Below are positions 27,093 to 37,085 of a stretch of 64,000 nt of DNA, piece after piece. The notes under the pieces were generated by a model that had not been told where the DNA came from, searched no databases, and worked only from the letters and a program-made list of their open reading frames with translations. Each line of letters begins with the position of its first letter. Position 1 is the stretch's first letter. Source of the DNA: Pseudohongiella spirulinae. Its GTDB lineage: Bacteria; Pseudomonadota; Gammaproteobacteria; Pseudomonadales; Pseudohongiellaceae. The DNA lies in contig NZ_CP013189.1 of NCBI RefSeq assembly GCF_001444425.1, forward strand, positions 558,001 through 622,000. The letters are read 5' to 3'. Made by a program: the position numbers and the translations under genes.

Positions 27093-28078
27093 GTTCGCCT
27101 ATGGACAATCAAGAGTGGCTGCTGGAAGTCAAAGATCTGAAAATGCACTTTCCGGTAAAGGAAGGTGTATTTATGCGCACGGGCAAGTACAACCGTGCCG
27201 TCGATGGAGTGAGCTTTAATATTGCGCCGGGCGAGACACTGGGTCTGGTGGGCGAGTCGGGTTGCGGCAAGTCCACTCTGGGTCGCTGTATAACACGGCT
27301 GTACCAGCCAACCGATGGACAGATTCAGTTCCGTGGTACTGACATCAGCCGGCTGTCGCGCCGTGAACTGATGCCGTTCAGGAAAGACATTCAGATGATT
27401 TTCCAGGACCCCATGGAATCACTCAACTCACGCCATACCGTGGGTGACATCCTGGAAGAGCCGTTGATAGTGCAGAACATGGGCGATAGCGCCTGGCGCC
27501 AGCAGCGTGTTCTGGCGCTGCTTGACCTGGTGGGATTGCCGGCCCGTTCAGTCACTCGCTACCCCTTTGAGTTTTCGGGTGGTCAGCGTCAGCGTATCGG
27601 CATCGCCCGCTCCATTGCACTGAATCCGCAGTTGATAGTCTGTGACGAGCCTGTCTCGGCGCTGGACGTGTCGATTCAGAGTCAGATTCTCAATCTGCTC
27701 ATAGATTTGCAGCAAGAGCTGAAACTGGCCTATTTGTTTATTGCCCACGATCTGGCAGTGGTCAAACATATCTCCGACCGCATCGCTATCATGTACCTTG
27801 GCAAAATTGTGGAAAGTGGTCCCGGAGAGCTCATCTATCGCGAACCGCAGCACCCCTACACACAGTCGTTGATTTCCGCTATTCCGGTGCCCGATCCTCA
27901 CAGACGGGCGCAGCGCGTGGTGCTGCAGGGCGATGTGCCTTCACCGATTAATCCGCCCTCAGGCTGCAGTTTTCATACCCGCTGTCCCAAAGTGACGGAA
28001 CAATGCCGACAGCAGGCGCCGCAACTCAAGGCGCATGGTTCGGATGGCAGTGTGATGGTGGCCTGCCACAACCTGTAA
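27089..28078 (+). CDS. Peptide ABC ATPase, OppF-type (second importer)
   Basis: 329 residues from GTG 27089, which overlaps the previous stop (GTGA) and has GGAGG seven bases ahead; ATG 27101 is too far from it. Walker A is GESGCGKST, signature FSGGQRQR, Walker B IVCDEPVSALD, H-loop AHDL, and C-terminal CSFHTRCPKVTEQC. It closes the ten-gene importer run. Confidence 0.92.
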   Translation: MSSPMDNQEWLLEVKDLKMHFPVKEGVFMRTGKYNRAVDGVSFNIAPGETLGLVGESGCGKSTLGRCITRLYQPTDGQIQFRGTDISRLSRRELMPFRKDIQMIFQDPMESLNSRHTVGDILEEPLIVQNMGDSAWRQQRVLALLDLVGLPARSVTRYPFEFSGGQRQRIGIARSIALNPQLIVCDEPVSALDVSIQSQILNLLIDLQQELKLAYLFIAHDLAVVKHISDRIAIMYLGKIVESGPGELIYREPQHPYTQSLISAIPVPDPHRRAQRVVLQGDVPSPINPPSGCSFHTRCPKVTEQCRQQAPQLKAHGSDGSVMVACHNL

Positions 28079-28166
28079 AATCGATGACATGTCTGTCACA
28101 CACGATGGGTTGTTTTCCCCACGGAATCTGATTTAAGATGGGGGTCTCCAACGAGGAACAATAATT

Positions 28167-28880
28167 ATGAAGTCCCTGCAACACTTTTCCAGATCCGCTT
28201 TGTTTGGATCTGTCGCCGCAGCAGCGATCAGTTTTGCTGCAATCAGCACCCCTGCCATGGCCCAGTCTGTGCAGGAGCAGTTTAATCAGGCTAATGCCCA
28301 GCTTGAAGCGTTGACCGTCATGAACGATCAACTGCGTCAACGGATCGCCCGGCAGGAGCAGTTAATTGTCGAGATGGCAGAATCCATTGAGCATGCTGCG
28401 CTGCTTTCAGACGAGGAAAACTCGCCGCTGAACGATCTGGTTGAACGCATGATGAGTGGCATCGAGCAGTTTGTAGAAGCAGATCTGCCTTTCGAGCTGG
28501 ATGAGCGTCGTGAGCAGGTCGCGCGTATCCGTGGCCTGGTTGATAACCCGCAAGCACCGTTGGCGCAGAAGCTCAATTTACTGATCGCGCTCTATCAGGC
28601 AGAGGGCGGATACGGCCGGACTCTGCAAACCTATGAATCCACCATGGAAGTGAATGGTGTAGAGCAGGAAGTCACCATTACTCGTGTTGGCCGCATTATG
28701 CTGGCTTACCAGAACTCTGACCGCACTGTAACTGCTGTCTGGGACAAGGCGCAGGATGGATGGGTAGAGTTGCCGCCGGGTGAGTACCGCACAGCCGTGA
28801 CCCGTGCCATGAACGTGGCCAGCGGCACACTGGCACCGGAGCTGATCAACATTCCTGTTCACGCACCTGGCGTTGAGTGA
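28167..28880 (+). CDS. DUF3450 periplasmic coiled-coil protein
   Basis: 237 residues. A signal peptide ends at PAMAQ. A coiled coil (about 34-75, QFNQANAQLEALTVMNDQLRQ and following) precedes the DUF3450 core (FVEADLPFELDERREQVARIRGLVDNPQAP, ALYQAEGGYGRTLQTYE, RVGRIMLAYQNSD). Elsewhere the family usually accompanies ExbB/ExbD/TonB-like genes; none are here. Its 3' end overlaps the start of the cation ATPase gene. Confidence 0.85.
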   Translation: MKSLQHFSRSALFGSVAAAAISFAAISTPAMAQSVQEQFNQANAQLEALTVMNDQLRQRIARQEQLIVEMAESIEHAALLSDEENSPLNDLVERMMSGIEQFVEADLPFELDERREQVARIRGLVDNPQAPLAQKLNLLIALYQAEGGYGRTLQTYESTMEVNGVEQEVTITRVGRIMLAYQNSDRTVTAVWDKAQDGWVELPPGEYRTAVTRAMNVASGTLAPELINIPVHAPGVE

Positions 28881-31575
28881 TCATTCCTTACTAAAGCATC
28901 CTCATACGGGCTCTCCGGAAGCCATTACTGAGCTTCTGGAGAGTTCTGCCGATGGCCTGACTTCTGCGCAGGCTAAACAAAGACTGGCCAGCCATGGCCC
29001 CAATCAATTGCCTGAACCCCCCGTGCCATCCGCCTTCAGGCGTTTTCTGGCGCAATTTAACAATCTGCTGATTATGGTCCTGGTGGCTGCTGCACTGATT
29101 ACGGCGTTACTGGGTCACTGGCTGGATACCGCTGTCATTCTTGCAGTGGTGGTTGTGAATACGGTGCTGGGTTTTGTTCAAGAGGGTAAGGCCGAAAAAG
29201 CCATCGCCTCTATTCGTAATATGCTGGCCCCGCAGGCCAATGTGCTGCGTGACGGGCAGCGGGAAAAGCTTCCCGCCGAGCAATTGGTGCCCGGTGATCT
29301 GGTGTTGCTGGAGGCCGGTGACAAGGTACCTGCTGATCTGCGGTTGCTGCAGGTCAGCAGTCTGGAGATTCAGGAATCTCTGCTGACCGGTGAATCCGTC
29401 CCGGTCAGCAAGCAGACGAAGGCCGTGGCGATTGACGCGCCACTTGGTGACAGAAGTGGCATGGCCTTCAGTGGGACGTTGGTTACCAGTGGTCAGGGGC
29501 GCGGCATTGTGGTCAGCACCGGCGCAGCCACTGAACTGGGGCGCATCGGCCACCTGCTGACAGATGTGCAGCAGATCAGCACGCCATTGCTAAGGCAGAT
29601 CAGTCAGCTTTCAAAATGGCTCACCGGCTTTATATTTGCCATGGCACTCTCTGTTCTGGCTTTCGGTTACCTGCTGCGTGGCATGCCGTTTGATGAATTG
29701 TTTGTCATCGTTGTTGGTTTGTCAGTCGCTGCCATTCCAGAGGGGTTGCCAGCTGTATTGACGGTTACCCTGGCAATTGGAGTACAGGCCATGGCCCGGC
29801 GGAATGCTGTGGTGCGCCGATTGCCTGCCATAGAAACCCTGGGAGCCCTGTCGGTAATTTGCACCGACAAAACTGGCACACTGACCCGTAATGAGATGAT
29901 GGTAGCGTCTGTGGTATTTGCGGATCAGAACCTGAAAGTTTCTGGCGAAGGTTATGAGCCGGCAGGAGAGATCACTGCACAGGGCCATCCGGTTGCCCCG
30001 GACAGGCGGCTGCAGTGGCTGGCAAAGGCCGCGGCGCTCTGCAATGACTCTGAACTGGTCATGCAGGAAGGTCAGTGGCAGGTGCTGGGAGATCCCATGG
30101 AGGGTGCTCTGTTGCGGTTTTCCGGCAAGGCCGGTATCGATCTGGCGAAATTACAGCAGTCGCTTCCGAGACAGGCACAGATCCCTTTTGATGCCCGCCA
30201 TCGCTATATGGTCACCGCTCATTCGGGCGAAGTCGACGTGCTGCTGGTCAAAGGAGCGCCTGAAAGCCTGCTGGAGATGTGCAGCACGCAGATGCTGGCC
30301 GATGGTGGTACGGCGCCGATTGAACTGGATTACTGGCACCGGGAAGCGCAAGAGATAGCGGCCCAGGGCCAGCGGGTGTTGGCGTTTGCAATACGAACGA
30401 GCAGTACCCCGATTACAGAGCTGGATCACCAGGACGTGGCTTCGGAGTTGGTGTTTATTGGCTTCACCGGACTGATCGACCCGCCGCGCAGTGAAGCCAT
30501 AGAGGCTGTTCAGGAATGTCAGCGGGCAGGTATTGAAGTCAAAATGATTACTGGCGATCATGCGGGTACGGCTGCTGCCATTGGCCGTCAGATTGGTCTG
30601 CGCCTGACGGAAACTGCGCTGACCGGGCAGCAGATAGATGAGATGAGCGACGAACAGTTATCCCAGGCCGTATTGAGTACAGATGTCTTTGCCCGCACTA
30701 GTCCGGAGCACAAACTACGTCTGGTTACCGCCCTGCAGGCGCAGAATAAAGTGGTGGCCATGACTGGTGACGGAGTGAATGACTCCCCGGCTCTCAAGCG
30801 CGCCGATGTTGGCATTGCCATGGGCAGAAATGGCAGCGAGGCGGCCAAAGAGGCAGCAGAACTGGTCCTGCTGGATGACAATTTCGCGTCAATCGCTGTG
30901 GCAATCCGCAAGGGTCGAACGGTTTACGATAATCTGCGCAAAGTTATTTCCTTTCTGTTGCCAATCAATGGCGGTGAATCACTCAGTCTGATCATTGCGA
31001 TTCTTTTTGCGCTGACGCTACCAATTACCGCAGCTCAGATTCTGTGGGTCAACATGGTCAGCTCGGTGGCGCTTGCGCTTGCCCTTGCGTTCGAGAAAAG
31101 CGAATCAGCGGTCATGCAGCGTCCGCCGAGACCAGCAGCGCAGGCATTGTTGTCTGCGGAATTGCTGTGGCGGATTTTATTGGTGACAACGCTTTTCACT
31201 CTGGGTGTATTCGGGCAGTTTATATTGACACAGCAGCAGGGCTCAAGTCTGGAGGTTTCCCGCACCATGGCCGTCAATACCCTGGTCGCCATGGAGGTTT
31301 TTTATCTGTTCAGCGTTCGCTACAGTTATGGAACATCGATCACCTTGCGAGGTGTGATGGGTACACCAGCCGTATTATGGTCGATTGGTGCCGTGACGGT
31401 ATTCCAGTTGCTGTTCACCTATGTGCCGTGGATGAACCTGGCGTTTGGTACGGCTGCCTTGTCGGCTCCTCAGCTACTGCAGGTGGCTGTGTTCGGGGTT
31501 CTTGTCATGCTGCTGATAGAGTTGGAAAAATGGCTGCGAAGCGGACTGATCAGCCCTTCCCGCGCATCTTGTTAG
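28873..31575 (+). CDS. P-type (IIA-like) cation-transporting ATPase
   Basis: 900 residues. Actuator TGES at 172-175, PEGLP in TM4 at 289-293 (the Ca2+-site motif of type II pumps), phosphorylated D332 in DKTGT, and hinge [12 protein letters not shown]. Six C-terminal helices complete the fold. Calcium export (PacL/PMR1-like) is the best guess; Mn2+ is possible. No ATG lies near the expected N-terminus, so TTG 28873 inside the end of the DUF3450 gene is the likely coupled start. The 3' end overlaps rimK by 26 bases. Confidence 0.9.
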   Translation: MSDHSLLKHPHTGSPEAITELLESSADGLTSAQAKQRLASHGPNQLPEPPVPSAFRRFLAQFNNLLIMVLVAAALITALLGHWLDTAVILAVVVVNTVLGFVQEGKAEKAIASIRNMLAPQANVLRDGQREKLPAEQLVPGDLVLLEAGDKVPADLRLLQVSSLEIQESLLTGESVPVSKQTKAVAIDAPLGDRSGMAFSGTLVTSGQGRGIVVSTGAATELGRIGHLLTDVQQISTPLLRQISQLSKWLTGFIFAMALSVLAFGYLLRGMPFDELFVIVVGLSVAAIPEGLPAVLTVTLAIGVQAMARRNAVVRRLPAIETLGALSVICTDKTGTLTRNEMMVASVVFADQNLKVSGEGYEPAGEITAQGHPVAPDRRLQWLAKAAALCNDSELVMQEGQWQVLGDPMEGALLRFSGKAGIDLAKLQQSLPRQAQIPFDARHRYMVTAHSGEVDVLLVKGAPESLLEMCSTQMLADGGTAPIELDYWHREAQEIAAQGQRVLAFAIRTSSTPITELDHQDVASELVFIGFTGLIDPPRSEAIEAVQECQRAGIEVKMITGDHAGTAAAIGRQIGLRLTETALTGQQIDEMSDEQLSQAVLSTDVFARTSPEHKLRLVTALQAQNKVVAMTGDGVNDSPALKRADVGIAMGRNGSEAAKEAAELVLLDDNFASIAVAIRKGRTVYDNLRKVISFLLPINGGESLSLIIAILFALTLPITAAQILWVNMVSSVALALALAFEKSESAVMQRPPRPAAQALLSAELLWRILLVTTLFTLGVFGQFILTQQQGSSLEVSRTMAVNTLVAMEVFYLFSVRYSYGTSITLRGVMGTPAVLWSIGAVTVFQLLFTYVPWMNLAFGTAALSAPQLLQVAVFGVLVMLLIELEKWLRSGLISPSRASC

Positions 31576-32464
31576 GGCCCTTCAGGGAGTCCTTTTCGAT
31601 ATATTCAATGATGGCACCGGCGATATCCTTGCCGGTTGCTTTCTCGATGCCTTCCAGGCCAGGTGATGAGTTCACTTCCAGCACCAGAGGGCCGTGATTG
31701 GAGCGGATTATATCAACACCTGCTACATCCAGCCCCATCACTTGGGCCGCCTTGGTAGCAAGTTTGCGTTCATCGGGGCGCAGCTTGATAACTTCAGCCA
31801 CTCCGCCCCGGTGTAGGTTGGAACGGTATTCACCGGGTGCTGCGGTGCGCTGCATGGCAGCGACTACTTTATCCCCGACGACAAAACAGCGAATGTCCGA
31901 GCCGCTCGCTTCCTTGACAAACTCCTGCACCAGAAAGTCGGCCTCCAGTCCCCGGAATGCATTGATCAGGCTTTCGGCAGCCTTGCGGGTTTCGGCAAGC
32001 ACTACGCCATTGCCCTGGGTGCTCTTCAGCACCTTGACCAGCAGAGGCGCTCCGCCCACTGAATTGATCAGATCGGCCGTTGCATCGGCTGAATGTGCGT
32101 AGCTGGTGACCGGTTGGCCAATACCACGTCGTGCCAGCAGTTGATGAGCTCGCAGCTTGTCGCGCGAGCGGGTGATGGCAATAGATTCATTAACTGAATA
32201 GGTACCACCCACTTCAAACTGGCGCAGCACGGCTGCTCCATAAAGCGTTACACTGGCGCCGATACGCGGGATTACAGCATCAAACTCCAGTGCTTCAGGG
32301 TCGCCGATGCCCTTGAAGAATACCGTCGGGTTGTTGGCGGTAATATTCATGTAGCACTTCAATACATCAATGACTCGCGCTTCGTGCCCGCGTTGACGGG
32401 CCGCTTCGACCAGACGACGAGTGGAGTAGAGTTTGGCATTACGGGATAAAACGCCGATTTTCAT
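31550..32464 (-). CDS. rimK: RimK-type alpha-L-glutamate ligase
   Basis: 304 residues from ATG 32464 ([18 protein letters not shown], the normal RimK start); the frame is open 19 codons further but without family similarity. The ATP-grasp fold shows [41 protein letters not shown] and the metal-binding [12 protein letters not shown]. RimK adds glutamates to the C-terminus of ribosomal protein S6 and can make poly-glutamate. It is convergent with the P-type ATPase. Confidence 0.93.
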   Translation of the reverse strand: MKIGVLSRNAKLYSTRRLVEAARQRGHEARVIDVLKCYMNITANNPTVFFKGIGDPEALEFDAVIPRIGASVTLYGAAVLRQFEVGGTYSVNESIAITRSRDKLRAHQLLARRGIGQPVTSYAHSADATADLINSVGGAPLLVKVLKSTQGNGVVLAETRKAAESLINAFRGLEADFLVQEFVKEASGSDIRCFVVGDKVVAAMQRTAAPGEYRSNLHRGGVAEVIKLRPDERKLATKAAQVMGLDVAGVDIIRSNHGPLVLEVNSSPGLEGIEKATGKDIAGAIIEYIEKDSLKGPNKMRGKG

Positions 32465-32603
32465 GATGTGGAACCTGTGCGGAAATTTGGGGGCGCAGCA
32501 AAAAGGCGCATAAAGTACCACAATTTAATGCTTATACAAGCCAGTGTCGACAGCTCCTTGCTCATCGTGCGAAGATTCACCGGAAACTCAAAAGGATAGT
32601 GGA

Positions 32604-34244
32604 ATGTCCAGAACTTTGCGCATGATGTTGGCGGCTTTGGCTCTGGCCGGGCTGACACTGGTGGTCAACTTCGGAGTATTGTCCGGCAGTTGGCGCTGGG
32701 ATGACCCTCAGGTGTTATTGCATGCTCACCAATTCAGTTGGCTGCAGGATCTGACCCGGCCTGATATCTGGCAACAATTCTCTCCTGCCAATCTCACACC
32801 TTTGCTGATTCTCAGTTTTGAGGTGGACCTGATTCTTTTCGGCCTGCAGCCTGCCCTGTTTTATGTCCACCAACTGCTGGCGCTGGCGGCGGGTGCAGGC
32901 ATGCTGGCCCTTTGTTTACACCTCTGGTGCAGGCCGGGCGCCGCACTGGCAGGTGGTGTGCTGTTTCTCACGGGCCTGCCAGTGATGCTGGTATCGGAAC
33001 AATTAATGACACGTCACTATGCTGAAGGTCTGGTGCTGGCGCTATTGGCGCTCTACGGCTATGTGCGTTACCTGCGCACTGAGCAGCTTTGGGTGTTGAT
33101 GCTGGCCAGCGCTGCTTATCTGCTGGCCTGCATGGCCAAGGAAGTGTACGTACCGTTACCTCTGTTGTTGTTGTGCGTGCCTGACGCTAACGTACGTCAG
33201 AGGCTAGTGGCCAGCGCACCGTTTTTTGTAATTCTGCTGGTCTACGCGCTTTGGCGTTCTTATATGTTACCCAGTGTCGGTGGTGGTTACGCTGACAGCA
33301 GCACATATCTGGATGTTGCTTATCTTGCTCAAGTGCTAGTCAGTTATGCGAGTTTTCCACACTTGTTGACCGGGTCGTTGTGGCTGTTAGCCGTGATTGT
33401 TTTTTCGGCACTGACCGTAGTCTATCTGCTCCGCACGCGCCGGTTTCCCTGGCGTGCGTTGGTCGTTGCAGCACTGGTGCTGGGGCCGCTGGCGCCATTG
33501 GTCGGTTGGCCTGGCATTCAGCTGGCCGATCGATACCTGTTTGTGGTGTGGGCCGCTTTGTCTTTTGCTGTGGCTTTTATGGCGGATCGTTCGGGACAAA
33601 AAACTGCCCTGGCTGCTGTGCCATTGCTGGCCATTGTCAGTGTACTTCACGCGCTGCCGGTTCGCTCCGAAGTGGCAGCCAAGGCTGAAGAGTTTGAAGT
33701 TCAGGGGCAATTTATCTGGGTTCAGGACGCCTCGGCAGCATTTGTGCCGACACCGGATGTGGCAGCAACACTGTGGTTTGTGAATGGGCTGCGCGATTTT
33801 AAAGCCGGTCTTGGGCTGGGCAGCTCACCTGTGGCTGTTGTCGACAATTTGTACCTGGCCCGGTCTGAGGCGCGACAGCTTTGGGAATGGCAGGCCGATT
33901 GTAACTGCATGGTCGATATCTCGGCGCAGATTCCCCAGCGCCGGAGTCTGTTTATCGAGGGTTTGCGACCAACTGAGGCGCTTAGTGTGACTTACGCCTA
34001 CCAGAATGGCTATTTCAGTTGGGAGTTTGGACCGTGGCAGCAGGGTGGATGGCATCTGGTGTCTGATGAGATTGGTGTGATTCCGGCGCCGGCGAGCGGA
34101 CAGTTACGCGCAGTGCTTGCTGATAATGCGCTGTTTTACATTCGTTACACATCGCCCGAAGGTTGGTTTACCTACTCGGATCAATTGCAGGTAGTGCGCG
34201 ATGGGCCGCAGATCTCATGGAGCAGAGGATCCGGTAATGACTGA
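32604..34244 (+). CDS. Putative GT-C membrane glycosyltransferase
   Basis: 546 residues from ATG 32604 after AAAGGATAG. About ten membrane helices are followed by a ~150-residue periplasmic C-terminal domain (from about 370). An acidic pair in the first periplasmic loop (RWDDPQ, D33-D34) is where polyprenyl-phosphate-sugar-dependent GT-C enzymes carry their catalytic Asp. Overlap with the GT2 gene downstream supports a role in transferring a lipid-linked sugar on the periplasmic side. No named family is certain. Confidence 0.65.
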   Translation: MSRTLRMMLAALALAGLTLVVNFGVLSGSWRWDDPQVLLHAHQFSWLQDLTRPDIWQQFSPANLTPLLILSFEVDLILFGLQPALFYVHQLLALAAGAGMLALCLHLWCRPGAALAGGVLFLTGLPVMLVSEQLMTRHYAEGLVLALLALYGYVRYLRTEQLWVLMLASAAYLLACMAKEVYVPLPLLLLCVPDANVRQRLVASAPFFVILLVYALWRSYMLPSVGGGYADSSTYLDVAYLAQVLVSYASFPHLLTGSLWLLAVIVFSALTVVYLLRTRRFPWRALVVAALVLGPLAPLVGWPGIQLADRYLFVVWAALSFAVAFMADRSGQKTALAAVPLLAIVSVLHALPVRSEVAAKAEEFEVQGQFIWVQDASAAFVPTPDVAATLWFVNGLRDFKAGLGLGSSPVAVVDNLYLARSEARQLWEWQADCNCMVDISAQIPQRRSLFIEGLRPTEALSVTYAYQNGYFSWEFGPWQQGGWHLVSDEIGVIPAPASGQLRAVLADNALFYIRYTSPEGWFTYSDQLQVVRDGPQISWSRGSGND

Positions 34245-35184
34245 AATTGCCATCATCATCCCCGCTTTTAACGAGGCAGAAAGCATCAGCAACAGTCTGG
34301 AAGTTATCGCGTCACATGTTGACAGGATTCCAGGTATCACATTTAACCTGATGGTTATTGATGATGGCTCGGTGGATGCCACGGCTGATATTGTCAGGGA
34401 TTATGCAGCGAATAAAGACAATGTGCTGCTGCTGAGTCTGAGTCGGCATTTTGGCAAAGAATCAGCCATCAATGCCGGACTTAACGCAGCCAGGGATTTT
34501 GATGCGGCTATTGTTATGGACAGTGACCTGCAGCATCCGCCAGCCATGATTGAGTCGATGATTGAATGTTGGCAGCAGGGCATCAAAGTTGTTGAAGCCG
34601 TCAAAGAGTCGCGTGGCAATGAGACACGGACCAAAGGCGTGCTGGTGAAAATCTACTACGGCCTGTTCAATTATCTGACGCGCCTGAATATCTCCGGTGA
34701 TACTGATTTTAAATTGCTGGATCGAGCGGTGGTGCAGGCGTATTGTGCATTGCCCGAGCATGGACGATTTTTCCGTGGTCTGGTCAAGTGGATGAATTTT
34801 CCTTCACAGCAATTGAGTTTTGATGTACCCCCCTCCAGCCGTAAACGCTCCGCCTGGGGCAGCGGCGCGTTATTCCGCTATGCGGTGGCTTCCATCACCT
34901 CCTTTACAGCCTTTCCGCTGCAAATAGTTACCCTGCTGGGCGGACTTACTTTTTTGCTCAGCCTGGTCATAGGCGGTATGGCGCTGGCGGACAAGCTGGC
35001 CGGCCGCGCCGTGGATGGATTCACGACCGTCATTTTGCTGATATTGCTGATTGGCAGCGTGCTGATGTTCAGTGTGGGTCTGATAGGCATCTACATTGGC
35101 CGCATCTATGATGAAGTGAAAAGACGGCCCAGTTACCTGATTGATGAGCAGCGCAGCTTGCTTACAAGGCGCGATAAACATTGA
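34237..35184 (+). CDS. GT2 polyprenyl-phosphate glycosyltransferase (GtrB/DPM1-like)
   Basis: 315 residues from ATG 34237. The family-2 core reads IIIPAFNEAESI, VIDDGSVDAT, LSRHFGKESAINAGL, and DXD-like MDSDLQHPP, followed by two C-terminal membrane helices (FPLQIVTLLGGLTFLLSL and TVILLILLIGSVLMFSVGLIGIYIG). This is the layout of enzymes that load a sugar onto undecaprenyl phosphate. It overlaps the GT-C gene by eight bases. Confidence 0.9.
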   Translation: MTEIAIIIPAFNEAESISNSLEVIASHVDRIPGITFNLMVIDDGSVDATADIVRDYAANKDNVLLLSLSRHFGKESAINAGLNAARDFDAAIVMDSDLQHPPAMIESMIECWQQGIKVVEAVKESRGNETRTKGVLVKIYYGLFNYLTRLNISGDTDFKLLDRAVVQAYCALPEHGRFFRGLVKWMNFPSQQLSFDVPPSSRKRSAWGSGALFRYAVASITSFTAFPLQIVTLLGGLTFLLSLVIGGMALADKLAGRAVDGFTTVILLILLIGSVLMFSVGLIGIYIGRIYDEVKRRPSYLIDEQRSLLTRRDKH

Positions 35185-35200
35185 CGGAAGCGATGGACTG

Positions 35201-35563
35201 ATGATGAGCAAATACTCGATTGTACTGATGCATGCTTTCCTGCTGGCATCGCTGCTGGCCTTTTCGCATGGCATTCTGAAATGGGTTTCCGTACAGGCAC
35301 ATGATGACTATTGGCAATTGATGTTGACACAGTGGAAAGGCGTGCTGGCAGCGCTGGCTATCTACGGCTTTATATTTTTTTATTACATTCTTGTGCTGCG
35401 CTCCAGTCCGGTGTCTATACTCTATCCTGTATACACCGGATTATCGGTGTTGTTTGTGCTGGTGGCAGGCCGTTTGGTATTTCAGGAGCCGGTGGGTATA
35501 CCCCAGGTGGCTGGCGCGGTCTGCATTCTGGCAGGCATTGTATTAATGGGGGGAGGACGATGA
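35201..35563 (+). CDS. EmrE/EamA-like four-helix membrane protein, possible lipid-sugar flippase subunit
   Basis: 120 residues, four predicted helices. The third and fourth read SPVSILYPVYTGLSVLFVLVAG and VAGAVCILAGIVLMG, typical of the SMR/ArnE-ArnF type. Situated directly after GT-C and GT2 genes, it would suit the flipping of an undecaprenyl-phosphate sugar, as ArnE/F do for aminoarabinose. Its stop overlaps the next ATG. Whether the start is ATG 35201 or 35204 is undecided. Confidence 0.7.
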   Translation: MMSKYSIVLMHAFLLASLLAFSHGILKWVSVQAHDDYWQLMLTQWKGVLAALAIYGFIFFYYILVLRSSPVSILYPVYTGLSVLFVLVAGRLVFQEPVGIPQVAGAVCILAGIVLMGGGR

Positions 35564-37080
35564 AGCAGAGAATACACAGGGTGCAATCCATGTTTGCCGG
35601 TATTGCCTTGCTGGCGATAATGGCCCTGGGAGCAATGGCGAATGCGCAGGATATTGACGCGCTGGCCGAGCGGGTTACAGAATTTACCCTTGATAATGGC
35701 CTGCATGTCATTGTCATAGAAAGGCCGGTAGCACCCATTGCTACTTTCGTGACCTTCGTAAACGTCGGTGGTGCCGATGAGCCGGTTAATAATACCGGTG
35801 TCGCCCATATCTTTGAGCACATGGCATTCAAGGGGTCGCGTACGATTGGTACCAGTGACTGGCAGGCCGAACTGGCCGCGCTGGACAAAATGGATGCCGC
35901 TTACACGGCCTGGCTGGAAGCGGGTTATAATGATGCCCCAGCTGCAGAATTGAATGCTTTGTGGCAGGAGTTCGAGCACTGGCAAGAGCAGGCCGGTCTT
36001 CATATTCAGAGCGAGGAGTTTTCCCAGATCATTGAGCGTGAGGGCGGCGTTGGCCTGAATGCATTCACCAGTGCTGATGGCACCGGTTATTTTTACTCCT
36101 TGCCGCAGAACAAGGCTGAGTTGTGGTTCTATCTGGAGTCAGAGCGTTTTCGTGATCCGGTGTTTCGGGAGTTCTATGTCGAAAAAGATGTGATCATGGA
36201 AGAGCGGCGCATGCGCACCGATTCCAATCCCCAGGGGCGGCTGCTGGAAGAATTCCTGAGTGTGGCCTATTCGGCGCATCCCTACCGCAATCCGGTGGTT
36301 GGCTGGGCTTCGGATATTCAGGCGACTACAATTGCTGATACCCGACGCTTTTTTGAAACTTACTACGTTCCCAGTAATATGACGGTTGCGATTGCCGGCG
36401 ATGTGGATCCCGATGAAATGCGTCGTCTGGCTGAACAGTATTTTGGCGATATGCCGGCGGCGTCGCATCCGCCCAGTGTCAAAACCGTGGAACCGCCGCA
36501 GCGCGGTGAGCGGCGATTTGTTATTGAAGACCAGAGCCAGCCTTTGTTTATCGCTGGATATAAAACGGTGGCAGCCGATCACCCGGATGCAGCCGCCCTG
36601 GAAATGCTCAGTCAGATCCTGTCGGCGGGACGCACGTCCAGACTGTACCGACGTATGGTGCAGGATGAGCCACTGGCACTGGGTGTTCAGGCATTGACCG
36701 GTTTTCCCGGTTCGCGATTCCCCTCATTATTTGTGACATTCGCCGTGCCCAATATGGGTGTGCCGCTGGTGGAAATCGAGCGGGTGCTGGAAGAGGAAAT
36801 TGACAAAGCGAAGGCCGGGGATATTACACAGCAGGAACTGGACAGAGCCGTCACCAATGCCCGCGCGGGTGTGGTCAGGGGGCTGAACTCTAACATGGGC
36901 CTGGCTCTCAATCTGGCCCAGGCGCATGCCCAGCACGGTAGTTGGCGCGAAGCCTTTACCTACCTGGATGATCTGGAAGAAGTGACCCTGTCTGATCTGC
37001 AACGTGTAGCCAGGGACTACCTGATCAAAAGCAATCGGACCGTTGGTGTGGTCACCAATGTCGCGGCGACAGGGAGCTGA
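35560..37080 (+). CDS. M16 zinc metalloprotease, catalytic subunit
   Basis: 506 residues from ATG 35560 (GGGGGAGG ahead). A signal peptide ends near ANAQ. The inverted zinc motif HIFEH is intact (H83, E86, H87), with the downstream acidic ligand region EKDVIMEERRM. Residues 110-150 hold an extra helical insertion. Pitrilysin-like periplasmic peptidases of this kind degrade peptides. It pairs with the next gene. Confidence 0.92.
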   Translation: MKQRIHRVQSMFAGIALLAIMALGAMANAQDIDALAERVTEFTLDNGLHVIVIERPVAPIATFVTFVNVGGADEPVNNTGVAHIFEHMAFKGSRTIGTSDWQAELAALDKMDAAYTAWLEAGYNDAPAAELNALWQEFEHWQEQAGLHIQSEEFSQIIEREGGVGLNAFTSADGTGYFYSLPQNKAELWFYLESERFRDPVFREFYVEKDVIMEERRMRTDSNPQGRLLEEFLSVAYSAHPYRNPVVGWASDIQATTIADTRRFFETYYVPSNMTVAIAGDVDPDEMRRLAEQYFGDMPAASHPPSVKTVEPPQRGERRFVIEDQSQPLFIAGYKTVAADHPDAAALEMLSQILSAGRTSRLYRRMVQDEPLALGVQALTGFPGSRFPSLFVTFAVPNMGVPLVEIERVLEEEIDKAKAGDITQQELDRAVTNARAGVVRGLNSNMGLALNLAQAHAQHGSWREAFTYLDDLEEVTLSDLQRVARDYLIKSNRTVGVVTNVAATGS

Positions 37081-37085
37081 GCACT

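Noticed and set aside
28110-28139. Promoter TTGTTT-N18-TAAGAT for the DUF3450 gene
   Set aside because: -35 matches only three of six positions; not better than chance in this interval.
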